Positions 29,320 through 38,187 of a DNA stretch of 64,000 nucleotides are shown here, piece after piece (positions within the stretch are counted from its first letter, which is position 1; every line of letters starts with the position of its first letter). The DNA is from Pseudomonas soli (GTDB taxonomy: Bacteria; Pseudomonadota; Gammaproteobacteria; Pseudomonadales; Pseudomonadaceae): positions 781,152-845,151 of the forward strand of contig NZ_FOEQ01000001.1 of the NCBI RefSeq assembly GCF_900110655.1, written 5' to 3'. Under the pieces are notes generated by a model. It saw nothing but the letters and a program-made list of their open reading frames with translations. It was not told where the DNA came from and ran no database searches. Both the position numbers and the translations under genes were made by a program.

Positions 29320-29790
29320 CTATTTGCCCTCGTCCACTTCCTTGCCACTGGCATCCAGCGCCTTGGTCGACGGGTAGCGGTACGAGGCGTAGCGCACCAC
29401 CAGGATGGCGAAGGCCAGCAGCAGGATGCCACCGCACACGTACAGCAGCCCGACATCCGGCGCCTTGTGGTGCGAGACGTCGCCGATCAGCAGGCGCGTG
29501 AGCGCGGTGATCGCCACGTAGAGCAGGAAGCGGATCGGCATGTGGTTGGTCTTGAAGTAGATCCCCACCATCGCCCCCAGCTCCAGGTAGATGAACAGCA
29601 GCAGGATGTCATCGACGCTCACCCCGCCCTTGCCCAGCATGTCCAGGAAGGTCACCACCGCCGCATAGGCGGTGATCGCGCCTATACCGAACAGCGCCAG
29701 GTAGTGGAAGGCCTCCACACACAGGTTGCCCAGCGAGTCGGCGGAGCCGTGCAGGCCCTTGCGCAGCTTTTCTGCCCATTTGATGTTCAC
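29320..29790 (-). CDS. psiE: Phosphate-starvation-inducible protein PsiE homologue
   Basis: A small membrane protein with four hydrophobic helices (YLALFGIGAITAYAAVVTFLDML, ILLLFIYLELGAMVGIYF, IRFLLYVAITALTRLLIG, VGLLYVCGGILLLAFAILVVRY) and the conserved KTNHMPIRF. I choose GTG 29790, which yields V/M-NIKWAEKLRKG like other PsiE proteins (156 residues); ATG 29826 is the alternative with 168. No PHO box could be identified by eye. Function is unknown beyond the family name. Confidence 0.82.
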   Translation of the reverse strand: MNIKWAEKLRKGLHGSADSLGNLCVEAFHYLALFGIGAITAYAAVVTFLDMLGKGGVSVDDILLLFIYLELGAMVGIYFKTNHMPIRFLLYVAITALTRLLIGDVSHHKAPDVGLLYVCGGILLLAFAILVVRYASYRYPSTKALDASGKEVDEGK

Positions 29791-29951
29791 GATGTTCGAT
29801 TCCTGATACTGAAGGTCTGGTGCCATGCAGTTAAAGGGCCATGGCTCCTGTCTTGGAAGGCGGTCGATTGCCGCAGGGCACCTGTGGGCTACGCTGATTT
29901 TCAGTTTGCCTGGCCATCATTGCAGTTGCAGGGTGATGGCCTGGCGATGTA

Positions 29952-29967
29952 CTGTATAAAAATACAG
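29952..29967 (+). promoter_or_regulatory. LexA (SOS) box upstream of yebG
   Basis: CTGTATAAAAATACAG, a CTGT-N8-ACAG site in perfect form, preceded by TA and ending about 40 bp before the yebG start, which predicts repression by LexA and induction on DNA damage. Confidence 0.88.
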
Positions 29968-30008
29968 TTGTCCGCAACCCAATCAGCAAAAAGGCACAGA
30001 GGTGATGA

Positions 30009-30272
30009 ATGGCCGTCGAAGTGGTGTACCGCAGCAGCCGCGACCCGGAGCGCTTGTTCATGGATAAGGCCGAAGCAGACCGTCACGACAAGATGCTCGA
30101 GCTGGCCGAACGCCTGGCCGAGGTACTGCACAAGGCGGTGCCTTCGATGAGCGAGCAGCAGGTAGAGGAAGCCGGCATCTACATGGCCAAGAACCGCGAT
30201 GTGTTCGCCCGGGCATTCAAGAGCCAGCCCGATGCGCTGGCGGAGCTGCTTGAAGGCGGCGCGGTAGAATGA
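30009..30272 (+). CDS. yebG: YebG family SOS-regulated DNA-damage protein
   Basis: An 87-residue soluble protein beginning MAVEVVYRSSRDPERLFMDKAEADRHDKMLELAERLAEVL, the YebG pattern, with a C-terminal helix (YMAKNRDVFARAFK). In E. coli yebG is an SOS gene, and here a perfect LexA box ends about 40 bp before the ATG, supporting the same control. The molecular role is not known. Confidence 0.92.
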   Translation: MAVEVVYRSSRDPERLFMDKAEADRHDKMLELAERLAEVLHKAVPSMSEQQVEEAGIYMAKNRDVFARAFKSQPDALAELLEGGAVE

Positions 30273-30277
30273 CGCCA

Positions 30278-30342
30278 TCGCGGGGCAAGCCCGCAAGGCC
30301 CGCATCCATGGAAAATCTCGTGGGAGCGGGCTTGCCCCGCGA
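30278..30342. repeat. REP-type inverted repeat
   Basis: Perfect 17-base arms (30278-30294 and 30326-30342) of the GCGGGCTTGCCCCGCGA class, between the convergent yebG and dehydrogenase genes. Confidence 0.88.
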
Positions 30343-30350
30343 AATGGCTT

Positions 30351-31370
30351 TCAGCCGTACAGCAATCTTTCCGCCAGCATCTGCGCCACCCGTGCCGGAG
30401 AACGCTTCTCCGCCTGGGCATGGGCGAACACTTCGGTCAGCCGCGACGGTATCCGCGCCAGGTGTGCGGTAATGGTCCCCAGCCCTTCGCCCCGATGGGT
30501 AAGCGCCACATAGATCAACCCACCGGCATTGATCACATAATCCGGCGCATACAGGATGCCCCGGCTCTCCAACTGGTCGGCCACCTGCAGCGTGGTCAAC
30601 TGGTTGTTCGCCGACCCCGCCACTGCCGCGCAACGCAGTTGCATCACGCTCTGCCCGTTCAACACCGGCCCGACGCCACACGGCGCAAAGATGTCGCACG
30701 GCGTGCTGAGCAAGGCCTCATGGGCCACCGGGTGGGCATTTAGCTGCTCCACGGCCAGCCGCACCTTGCCTGCATCCAGGTCGCTGACCAGCAATTCGGC
30801 ACCCGCCGCATGGAGTTGCTCGGCCAGCGCATAGCCGACGTTGCCCAACCCTTGCACCGCCACTCGCAGCCCCTCCAGGTTGTCACTGCCAAGCCTTGCC
30901 ATCGAGGTGGCGCGGATGCCGGCGAACACGCCCAGCGCCGCATGGGGCGAAGGATCGCCCGAGGCGGTGGTACTGGTGACGTAGGGGGTGGCCTGGGCAA
31001 TGCAGTCCATGTCGAGGGTCGAGGTGCCGCTGTCCACGGCGGTGATGAAACGCCCCTGAAGCGTGTCGACGAAGCGCCCGAACGCTTCGAACAACGCTGC
31101 ACGGTTTTCCACATGCGGATTGCGCACGATCACCGCCTTGCCGCCGCCCATCGGCAGGCCAGCCAAGGCCGCCTTGTAGCTCATGCCCTGGGCCAGGCGG
31201 ATGGCATCGGTCATGGCGCTCTCGTCGTCGGCATAGGGCAAGTAGCGACAGCCGCCCATGGCCGGGCCGAGTTGTTCGCTGTGAATCGCCACCACGGCCT
31301 TCAAACCCGTGGGCGGGTCGATGAACAGGTGCAGTGACTGGGTGCGGGTGCTTTGCATGAGCGCGAACAT
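30351..31370 (-). CDS. Leucine/Glu/Phe/Val dehydrogenase family protein
   Basis: A 339-residue NAD-dependent amino-acid dehydrogenase. N-terminal catalytic domain: GPAMGGCRYLPY, LAQGMSYKAALAGLPMGGGKAVI (substrate-binding and catalytic Lys), then DSGTSTLDMDCI. The Rossmann domain has VAVQGLGNVGYALAEQLHAAGAELLVSD, and later CDIFAPCGVGPVLN and AGSANNQL. Its length fits leucine dehydrogenase better than glutamate dehydrogenase. It deaminates branched-chain amino acids reversibly; a single gene. Confidence 0.9.
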   Translation of the reverse strand: MFALMQSTRTQSLHLFIDPPTGLKAVVAIHSEQLGPAMGGCRYLPYADDESAMTDAIRLAQGMSYKAALAGLPMGGGKAVIVRNPHVENRAALFEAFGRFVDTLQGRFITAVDSGTSTLDMDCIAQATPYVTSTTASGDPSPHAALGVFAGIRATSMARLGSDNLEGLRVAVQGLGNVGYALAEQLHAAGAELLVSDLDAGKVRLAVEQLNAHPVAHEALLSTPCDIFAPCGVGPVLNGQSVMQLRCAAVAGSANNQLTTLQVADQLESRGILYAPDYVINAGGLIYVALTHRGEGLGTITAHLARIPSRLTEVFAHAQAEKRSPARVAQMLAERLLYG

Positions 31371-31493
31371 CGACGGGCTCCCCCGAGAGGTGCTCCTACC
31401 AGTATAAACAGGTCAAGGCCGCACACCGCGCGGGCGGACCACTGGACGAAAAGCCGCGCCAGGGCTACAAGTTAAGCGTGATGGAGAAGCCCC

Positions 31494-32300
31494 ATGAACC
31501 CACGCCAAGCCTGCCTGGCCTGCCTGGAACGCGAGCCGGTCGCCCTGCTGGAAGCCTCGCTGTGGATCGCTGCCGAGCATGACCGCACTGTCGAGCCCGC
31601 GGCCAGCCTGGCCAGGCTGCACGAGCTGCAACGCGAAGTCAGCACCAGCCTGCCGATGCTGCCGGTCAACGAACTGGCCCAGCCTTTGCTGCGTCAGCTC
31701 AACGCACTGGGCTACCAGCAGGACGAGTACCACCCGTTGCGTCCACACGTGGCCTTGATGGACAAAGTGCTGCAACGCCGGCGTGGCCAACCTCTGCTGC
31801 TGGCGATCCTTGCTCTGGAGCTGGCCCGCCGCCTGTCGATTCCCCTGGAGGGCGTGAACTTTCCCGGCCACTTCCTGCTGCGCGTGCCCGGTGCCGACCA
31901 CCTGCTCGACCCTTGCGGCGGCCGGCGCCTGTACCCCAACGACTGCCGCGAGCTGCTCGCCCGCCAGTTCGGCCCACAGCTGCCGCTGACCGCCGAGCAC
32001 CTGCGCAGCGCCTCGCCGATGCAGATGCTCCAGCGCCTGTCGCGCAACCTTCGCCAGTTGCATATCAGCAACGACAACGACCTCGCGGCGCTTATCGACG
32101 CCGAGCGGGTCATGCAACTGGGCCCGGTGCAGGTCGGCGACTACCTGGCGCGGGCCACGTTGTACCAACACCTGGACTGCCCCCAGGCAGAGCGCTTCGA
32201 CCTGGAGCACGCACTGCTGCTGACCGACGACCCGGTGCAGCGCCTGAAACTCACGGAACGCCTTGGCCAGTTGCCCAACGGCAGACGCTCAATCCACTAA
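31494..32300 (+). CDS. SirB1 family protein (transglutaminase-like)
   Basis: A 268-residue soluble protein. The core LMDKVLQRRRGQPLLLAILALELARRLSIPLEGVNFPGHFLLRVPG...LLDPCGGRRLY belongs to the SirB1/transglutaminase-like domain, in which the position of the catalytic Cys is often lost. The C-terminal third is a tetratricopeptide-like helical region. The role is unclear in Pseudomonas. Its 3' end overlaps that of the convergent transporter gene by 12 bp. Confidence 0.88.
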   Translation: MNPRQACLACLEREPVALLEASLWIAAEHDRTVEPAASLARLHELQREVSTSLPMLPVNELAQPLLRQLNALGYQQDEYHPLRPHVALMDKVLQRRRGQPLLLAILALELARRLSIPLEGVNFPGHFLLRVPGADHLLDPCGGRRLYPNDCRELLARQFGPQLPLTAEHLRSASPMQMLQRLSRNLRQLHISNDNDLAALIDAERVMQLGPVQVGDYLARATLYQHLDCPQAERFDLEHALLLTDDPVQRLKLTERLGQLPNGRRSIH

Positions 32301-33638
32301 AGCCTCGCCCTTCACCGTCGCTTCGCGCTGCTGCGGTGCGCGTACCCGGCTGATCAGCAGCGCGCCGAGCAGCGCCGGCACGGCGCAGAAGAAGAAGATC
32401 TGCTCCACAGGCATGTGCAAGGTCAGCAGCAGACTGCCAAGCAAAGGTCCGAGGATCGAGCCGAAGCGCCCGACACCCAAGGCCCAGCCGGTACCGGTGG
32501 CGCGCACCTGGGCCGGGTAGAAGTTGCTGACGAAGGCATTGAGCGTCAACTGCCCGCCAATGATGCAGAACCCGGCGGCGAACACACTGGGCACCAGCCA
32601 GCGCGGATCATCATGGTTAATGCCGACCAGCACGCTGAACAGCGCTGCCCCCAAAAGCACGCCCGCCAACAAATGGGCCTTGTTGGCCATGCGGTCGGCG
32701 CACCAGGCCAGGCACACCGCGCCGAAGGTGCCGGCGAACAGGAACAGCGAAGTCACCAGGTTGGCCTGGTTCAGCGCCAGCCCGCTTTCCTGCAGCAGCG
32801 ACGGCAGCCAGCTGATCATGAAGTACAACAGGATCAGGCTGACAAAGAAGGTGCTCCACAGCAGCAGCGTGGGCCGGGCGAACCCCTCGCGAAACAGCGC
32901 CACCACGGTGAGCTTGCTGTCCGCCGGCTCGTCGGTGGCGATGCGCGCCGCCGGTACCTGCCAGCCCGGCAGCAGGCGAGCGGTGACCCGCTGCAACCGT
33001 GCATAGGGCGGGGCGTCGCGCAGCAGGCGCGGCAGTGACTCGGGCAGGAACAGCGCCAGGAACGGGAACAGCAGCAAGGGCGCCACGCCGCCGGCGAGGA
33101 ACACCGCCTGCCAGCCGTAATGATCGATGAAGCCTGCGGCGACGAAGCCCCCCGCAGCGCCACCCAGCGAGAAACCGCAGGCCGCCAGGGTGACCATCAA
33201 GGTGCGCAGTCGGGGCGGCGCGTAGTCGGCCATCAGCGCCATGGCGCTGGGCATCGCGCCGCCCATGCCGATACCGCAGAGAAAGCGCGCCAGCATCAGG
33301 CTGTCGAGGGAAGTGGCGAACACCATCAGCAGAGTCAGGCTGGCGTACAGCAGCACGCAGCACAGCAGCACCCGGCGCACGCCGAAGCGGTCGGCCAGTG
33401 GCGTGACCGCCAGCGAACCGACCGTCAGCCCCAGCAGGTTGGCGCTGAACACCGGCCCGAAAGCGGCCTTTTCCAGGCCCCAGTCCTGGGCCAGCGCGGG
33501 GATCACATAGCCCAGCACCTGGGCGTCATAACCATCGGTGACCAACAGCAGGATCAACAGCAGCAGCAGGCGCCACTGGTAGGGTGACACCGGGCGCGCG
33601 TCTAGCGCCGCGCGAAAGCTGGCTATCTGGTTGTGCAT
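32289..33638 (-). CDS. Aromatic acid:H+ symporter, MFS (AAHS/PcaK-like)
   Basis: A 449-residue, 12-helix major facilitator. The first helix holds LLLLILLLVTDGYDAQVLGYVIPAL, where DGYD is the AAHS family signature needed for aromatic acid transport; loop 2-3 has GSLAVTPLADRFGVRRVL, and the central loop separates two six-helix halves. It follows maiA by about 50 bp on the same strand, so it is probably the last gene of the hmgA-hmgB-maiA operon and would import an aromatic acid feeding homogentisate. The substrate is inferred from context only. Confidence 0.9.
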   Translation of the reverse strand: MHNQIASFRAALDARPVSPYQWRLLLLLILLLVTDGYDAQVLGYVIPALAQDWGLEKAAFGPVFSANLLGLTVGSLAVTPLADRFGVRRVLLCCVLLYASLTLLMVFATSLDSLMLARFLCGIGMGGAMPSAMALMADYAPPRLRTLMVTLAACGFSLGGAAGGFVAAGFIDHYGWQAVFLAGGVAPLLLFPFLALFLPESLPRLLRDAPPYARLQRVTARLLPGWQVPAARIATDEPADSKLTVVALFREGFARPTLLLWSTFFVSLILLYFMISWLPSLLQESGLALNQANLVTSLFLFAGTFGAVCLAWCADRMANKAHLLAGVLLGAALFSVLVGINHDDPRWLVPSVFAAGFCIIGGQLTLNAFVSNFYPAQVRATGTGWALGVGRFGSILGPLLGSLLLTLHMPVEQIFFFCAVPALLGALLISRVRAPQQREATVKGEALVD

Positions 33639-33689
33639 CGCAAGGTCCCTGTCTTTTGTTGTTATGAGTGCAGGTGCGGGCGGTGGCGA

Positions 33690-34319
33690 TCAGTCGGGCG
33701 TGTCGGGCTGCCTCGCCGGGTGGGCCTGCTGGAAGGCCGGGTGCTGCTCGGCCAGGGCGGCCACCCGGCGAATGCGCGGGTAACCACCAAGGTCGATGTT
33801 GAAACGTTCGGCCGCGTACAGCTGCGGGATCAGGTAGACGTCGGCAAGGCCGGGCGTCGCCCCGAAGCAGAAGCCGTCATCGCCGATCAGTTGCTCCACC
33901 GCCGCCAGCCCCTGGCTGATCCAGTGACCGATCCACTGGTTGACCTGGGCCTCGTCGTGCCCCAAATGACGCAGCTGGTTGAGCACGCTGACGTTGTGCA
34001 ACGGGTGGATATCGCAACCGATGATCGCCGCCACGCCACGCACCCTGGCCCGGGCTTCGGGCTCACGGGGCAGCAGTGGCGTTTGCGGGAAGGCTTCCTC
34101 CAGGTATTCGATGATCGCCGGCGACTGCACCAGCAACTCGCCAGCGTCAGTACGCAGGGCCGGCACCCGCCCTTGCGGATTGAGCGCCAGGTAGTCCGTG
34201 CCGCGCTGCTCGCCCTTGAGCAGGTTCACAGGCTCGGCCTGGTATTCCAGGCCCTTGAGCGCCAGGGCGATGCGCACCCGATACGAAGATGTGGAGCGGT
34301 AGTAGCTGAACAGTTGCAT
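33690..34319 (-). CDS. maiA: Maleylacetoacetate isomerase
   Basis: Glutathione-dependent zeta-class GST-like enzyme that converts maleylacetoacetate to fumarylacetoacetate (HmgC in P. putida). It has 209 residues from ATG 34319: MQLFSYYRSTSSYRVRIALALKGLEY (active-site Ser region), NPQGRVPAL, and QSPAIIEYLEE (glutathione site), then a helical C-terminal domain with PGLADVYLIPQL. A longer upstream frame overlaps hmgB and is not real. It begins 13 bp after hmgB. Confidence 0.96.
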   Translation of the reverse strand: MQLFSYYRSTSSYRVRIALALKGLEYQAEPVNLLKGEQRGTDYLALNPQGRVPALRTDAGELLVQSPAIIEYLEEAFPQTPLLPREPEARARVRGVAAIIGCDIHPLHNVSVLNQLRHLGHDEAQVNQWIGHWISQGLAAVEQLIGDDGFCFGATPGLADVYLIPQLYAAERFNIDLGGYPRIRRVAALAEQHPAFQQAHPARQPDTPD

Positions 34320-34332
34320 CGCCCTGCCCTCC

Positions 34333-35625
34333 TCAGCCGGCCGCGACGATGGTGCCACGGCATTCGCCGAAGCCGATGCTGGCCACGCCATCGCGCACGC
34401 AACGGGCGCGCAGGATGATCTCGTCGCCGTCCTCGAGGAACTTGCGCACTTCGCCACTGGCCAGTTCCACCGGGTGCTTGCCGCCTTCGGTGATCTCCAG
34501 CAGGCTGCCGAACGAGCCTGGCGCCGCGCCCGACAGGGTGCCCGAGCCGAACAGGTCGCCCGGTTGCAGCTGGCAGCCGTTGACGCTGTGGTGGGCGACC
34601 ATCTGTGCCACGGTCCAGTACATGCTGCGGGTGCTGCTCAAGGTGAGGCGATGCGCCGGCAGGTTCTGCTCGCGCATGCGTTCGGTCAGCAGCAGCACTT
34701 CCAGTTCGATGTCGAAGGCGCCGGCGGCTTGGTCGCGCTTGTCCAGCAGGTACGACAGCGGCTGCGGGTCACCCTCCGGACGGGCTGGTTGGGCGCAGCG
34801 GAACGGCTCCAGGGCTTCGGCGGTGACCACCCACGGCGACACCGTGGTGATGAAGCTCTTGGACAGGAACGGGCCCAGCGGCTGGTATTCCCAGGCCTGG
34901 ATGTCGCGCGCCGACCAGTCGTTGAGCAGGCAGAAGCCGGCCACGTGTTCGGCGGCGTCACCGATCGGGATCGGCTGGCCCATGTCATTGCCCTGGCCAA
35001 TCCAGATGCCCAGTTCCAGCTCGTAGTCCAGGCGCGCGCAAGGGCCGAAGCTCGGCTCGGTCTGGCCCGCCGGCAGGGTCTGGCCCTTGGGGCGGCGTAC
35101 GTCGGTGCCGGACGGGCGGATGGTCGAGGCGCGGCCGTGGTAGCCGATCGGCACATGCTTGTAGTTGGGCAGCAGCGGATTGTCCGGGCGGAACAGCTTG
35201 CCGACGTTCTTGGCGTGCTCGATGCCGACGTAGAAGTCGGTGTAGTCACCGATCTTCGCCGGCAGGTGCAGCTGGCATTCATCAGCCGGGTACAGCGCGG
35301 CCTTCAGGGCCGCCTGGTGCTCGCTGCCCTCGCCCAGCAGTGCCAGCAGGCGCTCGCGCAAGGCGACACGGGCCTCGCGGCCAAGGGCGAAGAAGTCATT
35401 CAGCGCACCACCGACGGTGGCTTCGACGGCAGCCTTGGCCGCCCCCTCGAACAACCCGGCGGCCAGCACGGCCTCGAGGTCGAGGATCGCGTCGCCGATG
35501 GCCACGCCGCAACGTGGCGCCTGCCCTGGGCGGCTGAAGATGCCCAAGGGCAGGTTCTGCAACGGGAAGTCGCGGTGCCCGTTGGCGTGCTCGACCCAGC
35601 TACGGGCAATGGCGGTGTGGTTCAT
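34333..35625 (-). CDS. hmgB: Fumarylacetoacetase
   Basis: Hydrolyses fumarylacetoacetate to fumarate and acetoacetate, the last step of the homogentisate pathway. It has 430 residues with the metal and substrate segments DFYVGIEHAKNVGKLFRP, YHGRASTIRPSGTDVRRPKGQ, CARLDYELELGIWIG, LLNDWSARDIQAWEYQPLGPFLSKSF, and the C-terminal GDLFGSGTLSG. It sits between hmgA and maiA with 3-bp and 13-bp gaps, so all three are one transcript. Confidence 0.97.
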   Translation of the reverse strand: MNHTAIARSWVEHANGHRDFPLQNLPLGIFSRPGQAPRCGVAIGDAILDLEAVLAAGLFEGAAKAAVEATVGGALNDFFALGREARVALRERLLALLGEGSEHQAALKAALYPADECQLHLPAKIGDYTDFYVGIEHAKNVGKLFRPDNPLLPNYKHVPIGYHGRASTIRPSGTDVRRPKGQTLPAGQTEPSFGPCARLDYELELGIWIGQGNDMGQPIPIGDAAEHVAGFCLLNDWSARDIQAWEYQPLGPFLSKSFITTVSPWVVTAEALEPFRCAQPARPEGDPQPLSYLLDKRDQAAGAFDIELEVLLLTERMREQNLPAHRLTLSSTRSMYWTVAQMVAHHSVNGCQLQPGDLFGSGTLSGAAPGSFGSLLEITEGGKHPVELASGEVRKFLEDGDEIILRARCVRDGVASIGFGECRGTIVAAG

Positions 35626-35628
35626 CGG

Positions 35629-36930
35629 TTATCTCCGGTTCGGGTTGAAGGTGCTCGGCAAGGTGGCCCAGCAACTATCGTAGTCGGCCTGCAACTGCGG
35701 GCTTTCGAGGGCCTGGCGGCTCGGGCGCAGCACCTGGCTGGTCTCGAACATGAAGGCCATGGTGTTGTCGATCTTGTGCGGCGCCAGGTCCACCGAGATG
35801 GCCTTGTCGCAGGTCTCGGCGTCGGGGCCGTGGGCGCTCATCACCCCGTGCAGCGAAGCGCCGCCGGGCAGGAAGCCTTCGGCCTTGGCATCGTAGGCGC
35901 CCTGGATCAGGCCCATGAACTCGTTCATCAGGTTGCGGTGGAACCATGGTGGACGGAAGGTGTTCTCGGCCACCATCCAGCGCGGCGGGAAGATCACGAA
36001 GTCCATGTTGGCCATGCCATGCACGCTGGTAGGCGAGGTCAGCACGGTGAAGATCGACGGATCGGGGTGGTCGAAGCTGACCGTGCCGATGGTGTTGAAG
36101 CGGCGCAGGTCGTATTTGTACGGCACGTTGCTGCCGTGCCAGGCGACCACGTCCAGGGGCGAGTGCTGCAGCTCGCAGGCCCAATGTTCGCCGAGGAACT
36201 TCTGCACCAGCTGCATAGGGCCGGTGCTCTCTTCGTAATGGGCAACCGGGGCAAGGAAGTCACGCGGGTTGGCCAGGCCATTGCTGCCGATCGGGCCAAG
36301 GTCAGGGATGCGCAGCGGCGCGCCGTGGTTCTCGGCAATGTAGCCCCGGGCCTGGGCATCGAGCAGTTCGACCCGGAACTTCATGCCACGCGGGATCACC
36401 GCAATCTCCAGCGGCTCGACCTCAAGCACGCCCAGTTCGGTGGCGATGCGCAGGCGGCCTTGCTCGGGCACCAGCAGCAACTCGCCGTCGGCGTTGAAGA
36501 ACACCCGCTCCATGGAACGGTTGGCGCGGTAGATGTAAATACTCACGCCGGCCGGTTTTTCCGATGCCGAGTTGGCCACCATTGGCAGCCAGCCGTCGAT
36601 GAAGTCGGTCGGTTCGGACGGGATCGGTTGCGGGCTCCAACGCAGGCGGTTGGGATTGACGCCTCCCAACGGCCCGGTCAGCGGCTGGCGCTCCAGGCGC
36701 TCGAAGCGCGGGTGCAGGGCCGAGGGGCGAATGCGGTACAGCCAGGTACGGCGCAGTTCGCTGCGGGTCATGGTGAACGCGGTGCCCGACAGCAGCTCGG
36801 CGTACAGGCCATAGGGAGCCTTCTGCGGCGAGTTCTGCCCGACCGGCAGGGCGCCGGGCAGGGCTTCGCTGGCGAATTCGTTGCCGAAGCCGCTCAGGTA
36901 CTGGAGTTCAGGGGATGTGTCGCGGGTCAT
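35629..36930 (-). CDS. hmgA: Homogentisate 1,2-dioxygenase
   Basis: Iron(II) ring-cleaving enzyme that opens homogentisate to maleylacetoacetate. It has 433 residues beginning [29 protein letters not shown]; a cupin region holds the iron-binding [17 protein letters not shown] and the preceding [21 protein letters not shown], plus [20 protein letters not shown]. It is the first gene of hmgA-hmgB-maiA-transporter and is controlled from the region shared with the divergent hmgR. Confidence 0.98.
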   Translation of the reverse strand: MTRDTSPELQYLSGFGNEFASEALPGALPVGQNSPQKAPYGLYAELLSGTAFTMTRSELRRTWLYRIRPSALHPRFERLERQPLTGPLGGVNPNRLRWSPQPIPSEPTDFIDGWLPMVANSASEKPAGVSIYIYRANRSMERVFFNADGELLLVPEQGRLRIATELGVLEVEPLEIAVIPRGMKFRVELLDAQARGYIAENHGAPLRIPDLGPIGSNGLANPRDFLAPVAHYEESTGPMQLVQKFLGEHWACELQHSPLDVVAWHGSNVPYKYDLRRFNTIGTVSFDHPDPSIFTVLTSPTSVHGMANMDFVIFPPRWMVAENTFRPPWFHRNLMNEFMGLIQGAYDAKAEGFLPGGASLHGVMSAHGPDAETCDKAISVDLAPHKIDNTMAFMFETSQVLRPSRQALESPQLQADYDSCWATLPSTFNPNRR

Positions 36931-37029
36931 CGGTGCCTCCGGGCTACAGGGAGCCGTTTCGGGCAGCTGGCTGCGGAGCCCGATCCTGAAACCGGCACCA
37001 AGGGCGGCAGCGCGTCTGCATTGTTTTTA

Positions 37030-37046
37030 TCGTAATCAGATTACGA
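37030..37046. promoter_or_regulatory. Probable HmgR operator, perfect 17-bp palindrome
   Basis: TCGTAATCAGATTACGA, perfectly self-complementary around a central A, in the hmgA-hmgR divergent region, 100 bp upstream of hmgA. A further CGTAAT half-site follows at 37051-37056. P. putida HmgR is known to bind a palindrome of about this length in the hmg promoter and to be released by homogentisate. Confidence 0.8.
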
Positions 37047-37120
37047 ATAACGTAATTTGCCCGCGCGCAGGCGTCAAGCTATAAAGGCGCCACCCCATGA
37101 AATCTGCATAGAAGTCCCCC

Positions 37121-37900
37121 ATGGCCAAAGCCAGCAGCACCGACAACGGCAAACAGAAGGTCCGCTCGGCGGAAGTCGGCACCGACATCCTCAAGGCCCT
37201 GGCCGAACTTTCCCCCTCTACCTCGCTGTCGCGCCTGGCCGAACATGTCGACATGCCGGCGAGCAAGGTGCACCGCTACCTGCAGGCGCTGATCGCCAGC
37301 GGCTTCGCCGAACAGGACCCGGCCACCAACCACTACGGGCTGGGGCGCGAGGCGTTGCGGGTGGGCATGGCGGCCCTGGGTAGCATCGATGTGCTGAAGG
37401 TGGCGGCGCTGCCACTGTCGCAATTGCGCGACGAGTTGAACGAAAGCTGCTTCATCGCCGTGTGGGGTAACCAGGGGGCGACCGTGGTGAGCATCGAGCC
37501 TGCGGTGCGGGCGGTGACGGTGGTGACCCAGATCGGCTCGGTGCTGCCGTTGCTCAGCTCCTCCACCGGACTGGTGTTCGCCGCGCACCTGCCCGAGCGC
37601 GAGACCGTGGAGCTGCGCGACCGGGAACTGGCAGCGCTCGGCCAGACGGCGGACGACTATGCCGCCTTGCTCGAACAGATCCGCCAGCGCGGCCTGCACC
37701 ATGTGCACGGATTGCTCATGCCAGGGGTGGACGCGCTGTCCGCGCCGGTGTTCAACGCCATGGGCCAGGTCGCCGCAGTGATGACCGTGGTCGGCCCGAC
37801 CTCGATCTTCCACGCCGACGAGCATGGCCCGGCCGCCCGGCGCCTGCTCGCCGCCACCCAGGCCACCAGCTGGCGAATGGGATACGGCGCGGATCAGTAA
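37121..37900 (+). CDS. hmgR: Homogentisate-responsive regulator, IclR family
   Basis: Repressor of the divergent hmg operon. It has 259 residues: an N-terminal winged helix (AEVGTDILKALAELSPSTSLSRLAEHVDMPASKVHRYLQALIASGFAEQD) and the IclR effector domain (LRDELNESCFIAVWGNQGATVVSIEP...GSVLPLLSSSTGLVFAAHLP...APVFNAMGQVAAVMTVVG). Divergent orientation and the palindrome between it and hmgA support the name. Confidence 0.94.
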   Translation: MAKASSTDNGKQKVRSAEVGTDILKALAELSPSTSLSRLAEHVDMPASKVHRYLQALIASGFAEQDPATNHYGLGREALRVGMAALGSIDVLKVAALPLSQLRDELNESCFIAVWGNQGATVVSIEPAVRAVTVVTQIGSVLPLLSSSTGLVFAAHLPERETVELRDRELAALGQTADDYAALLEQIRQRGLHHVHGLLMPGVDALSAPVFNAMGQVAAVMTVVGPTSIFHADEHGPAARRLLAATQATSWRMGYGADQ

Positions 37901-37955
37901 AAGGGCTTACAAAGCATTACGGACTTTTCCTGCGAGAGCGGCCTATAGTCCGCCT

Positions 37956-38156
37956 CGCACTTTTGCTCGAAACGTAAAGGTGAATGTCATAAGCGGGTAT
38001 TTTTCCCACGGGATCATGCGCTTATTCTGATCTCACTGGCCGGCACGAAGGGCTCTCCCCCCTGCTTTTCGCGCCCGCCCAGGTTCACCGACGTTGATTT
38101 TGAAGCTCCTTGATCTAACGTCTCGATTGGCCGCTGCGATTGCAGCGGCCTTTTTT
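37956..38156 (+). ncRNA. Candidate small RNA downstream of hmgR
   Basis: A ~200-nt segment with no convincing ORF. A strong -10 hexamer TATAGT (37944-37949) lies upstream, the -35 being weak (GGACTT at 17 bp). Inside, ATAAGCG (near 37988) can pair with CGCTTAT (near 38020), closing over a GGG...CCC inner stem. The segment ends in a classic terminator. It could instead be a leader or the 3' tail of hmgR, but the promoter follows the hmgR stop and the next gene is convergent, so no other product is available. Confidence 0.45.
38129..38156 (+). terminator. Strong rho-independent terminator
   Basis: Perfect nine-base arms GGCCGCTGC / GCAGCGGCC with a GATT loop and six T residues; it closes the candidate small RNA and any read-through from hmgR. 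Confidence 0.9.
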
Positions 38157-38187
38157 ATTTCTGCAAGAATTGCAAGGTCGGCGCCAA

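Noticed and set aside
32289..32300. The 12-bp overlap of the SirB1 and transporter gene ends as a sign of frameshift
   Set aside because: Both proteins have normal family lengths and C-termini; short convergent overlaps are common in compact genomes.
37956..38156. SRP RNA, 6S RNA or RsmY/Z as the identity of the candidate small RNA
   Set aside because: The segment lacks the SRP hexamer loop, the neighbouring genes of 6S and repeated GGA motifs in loops.
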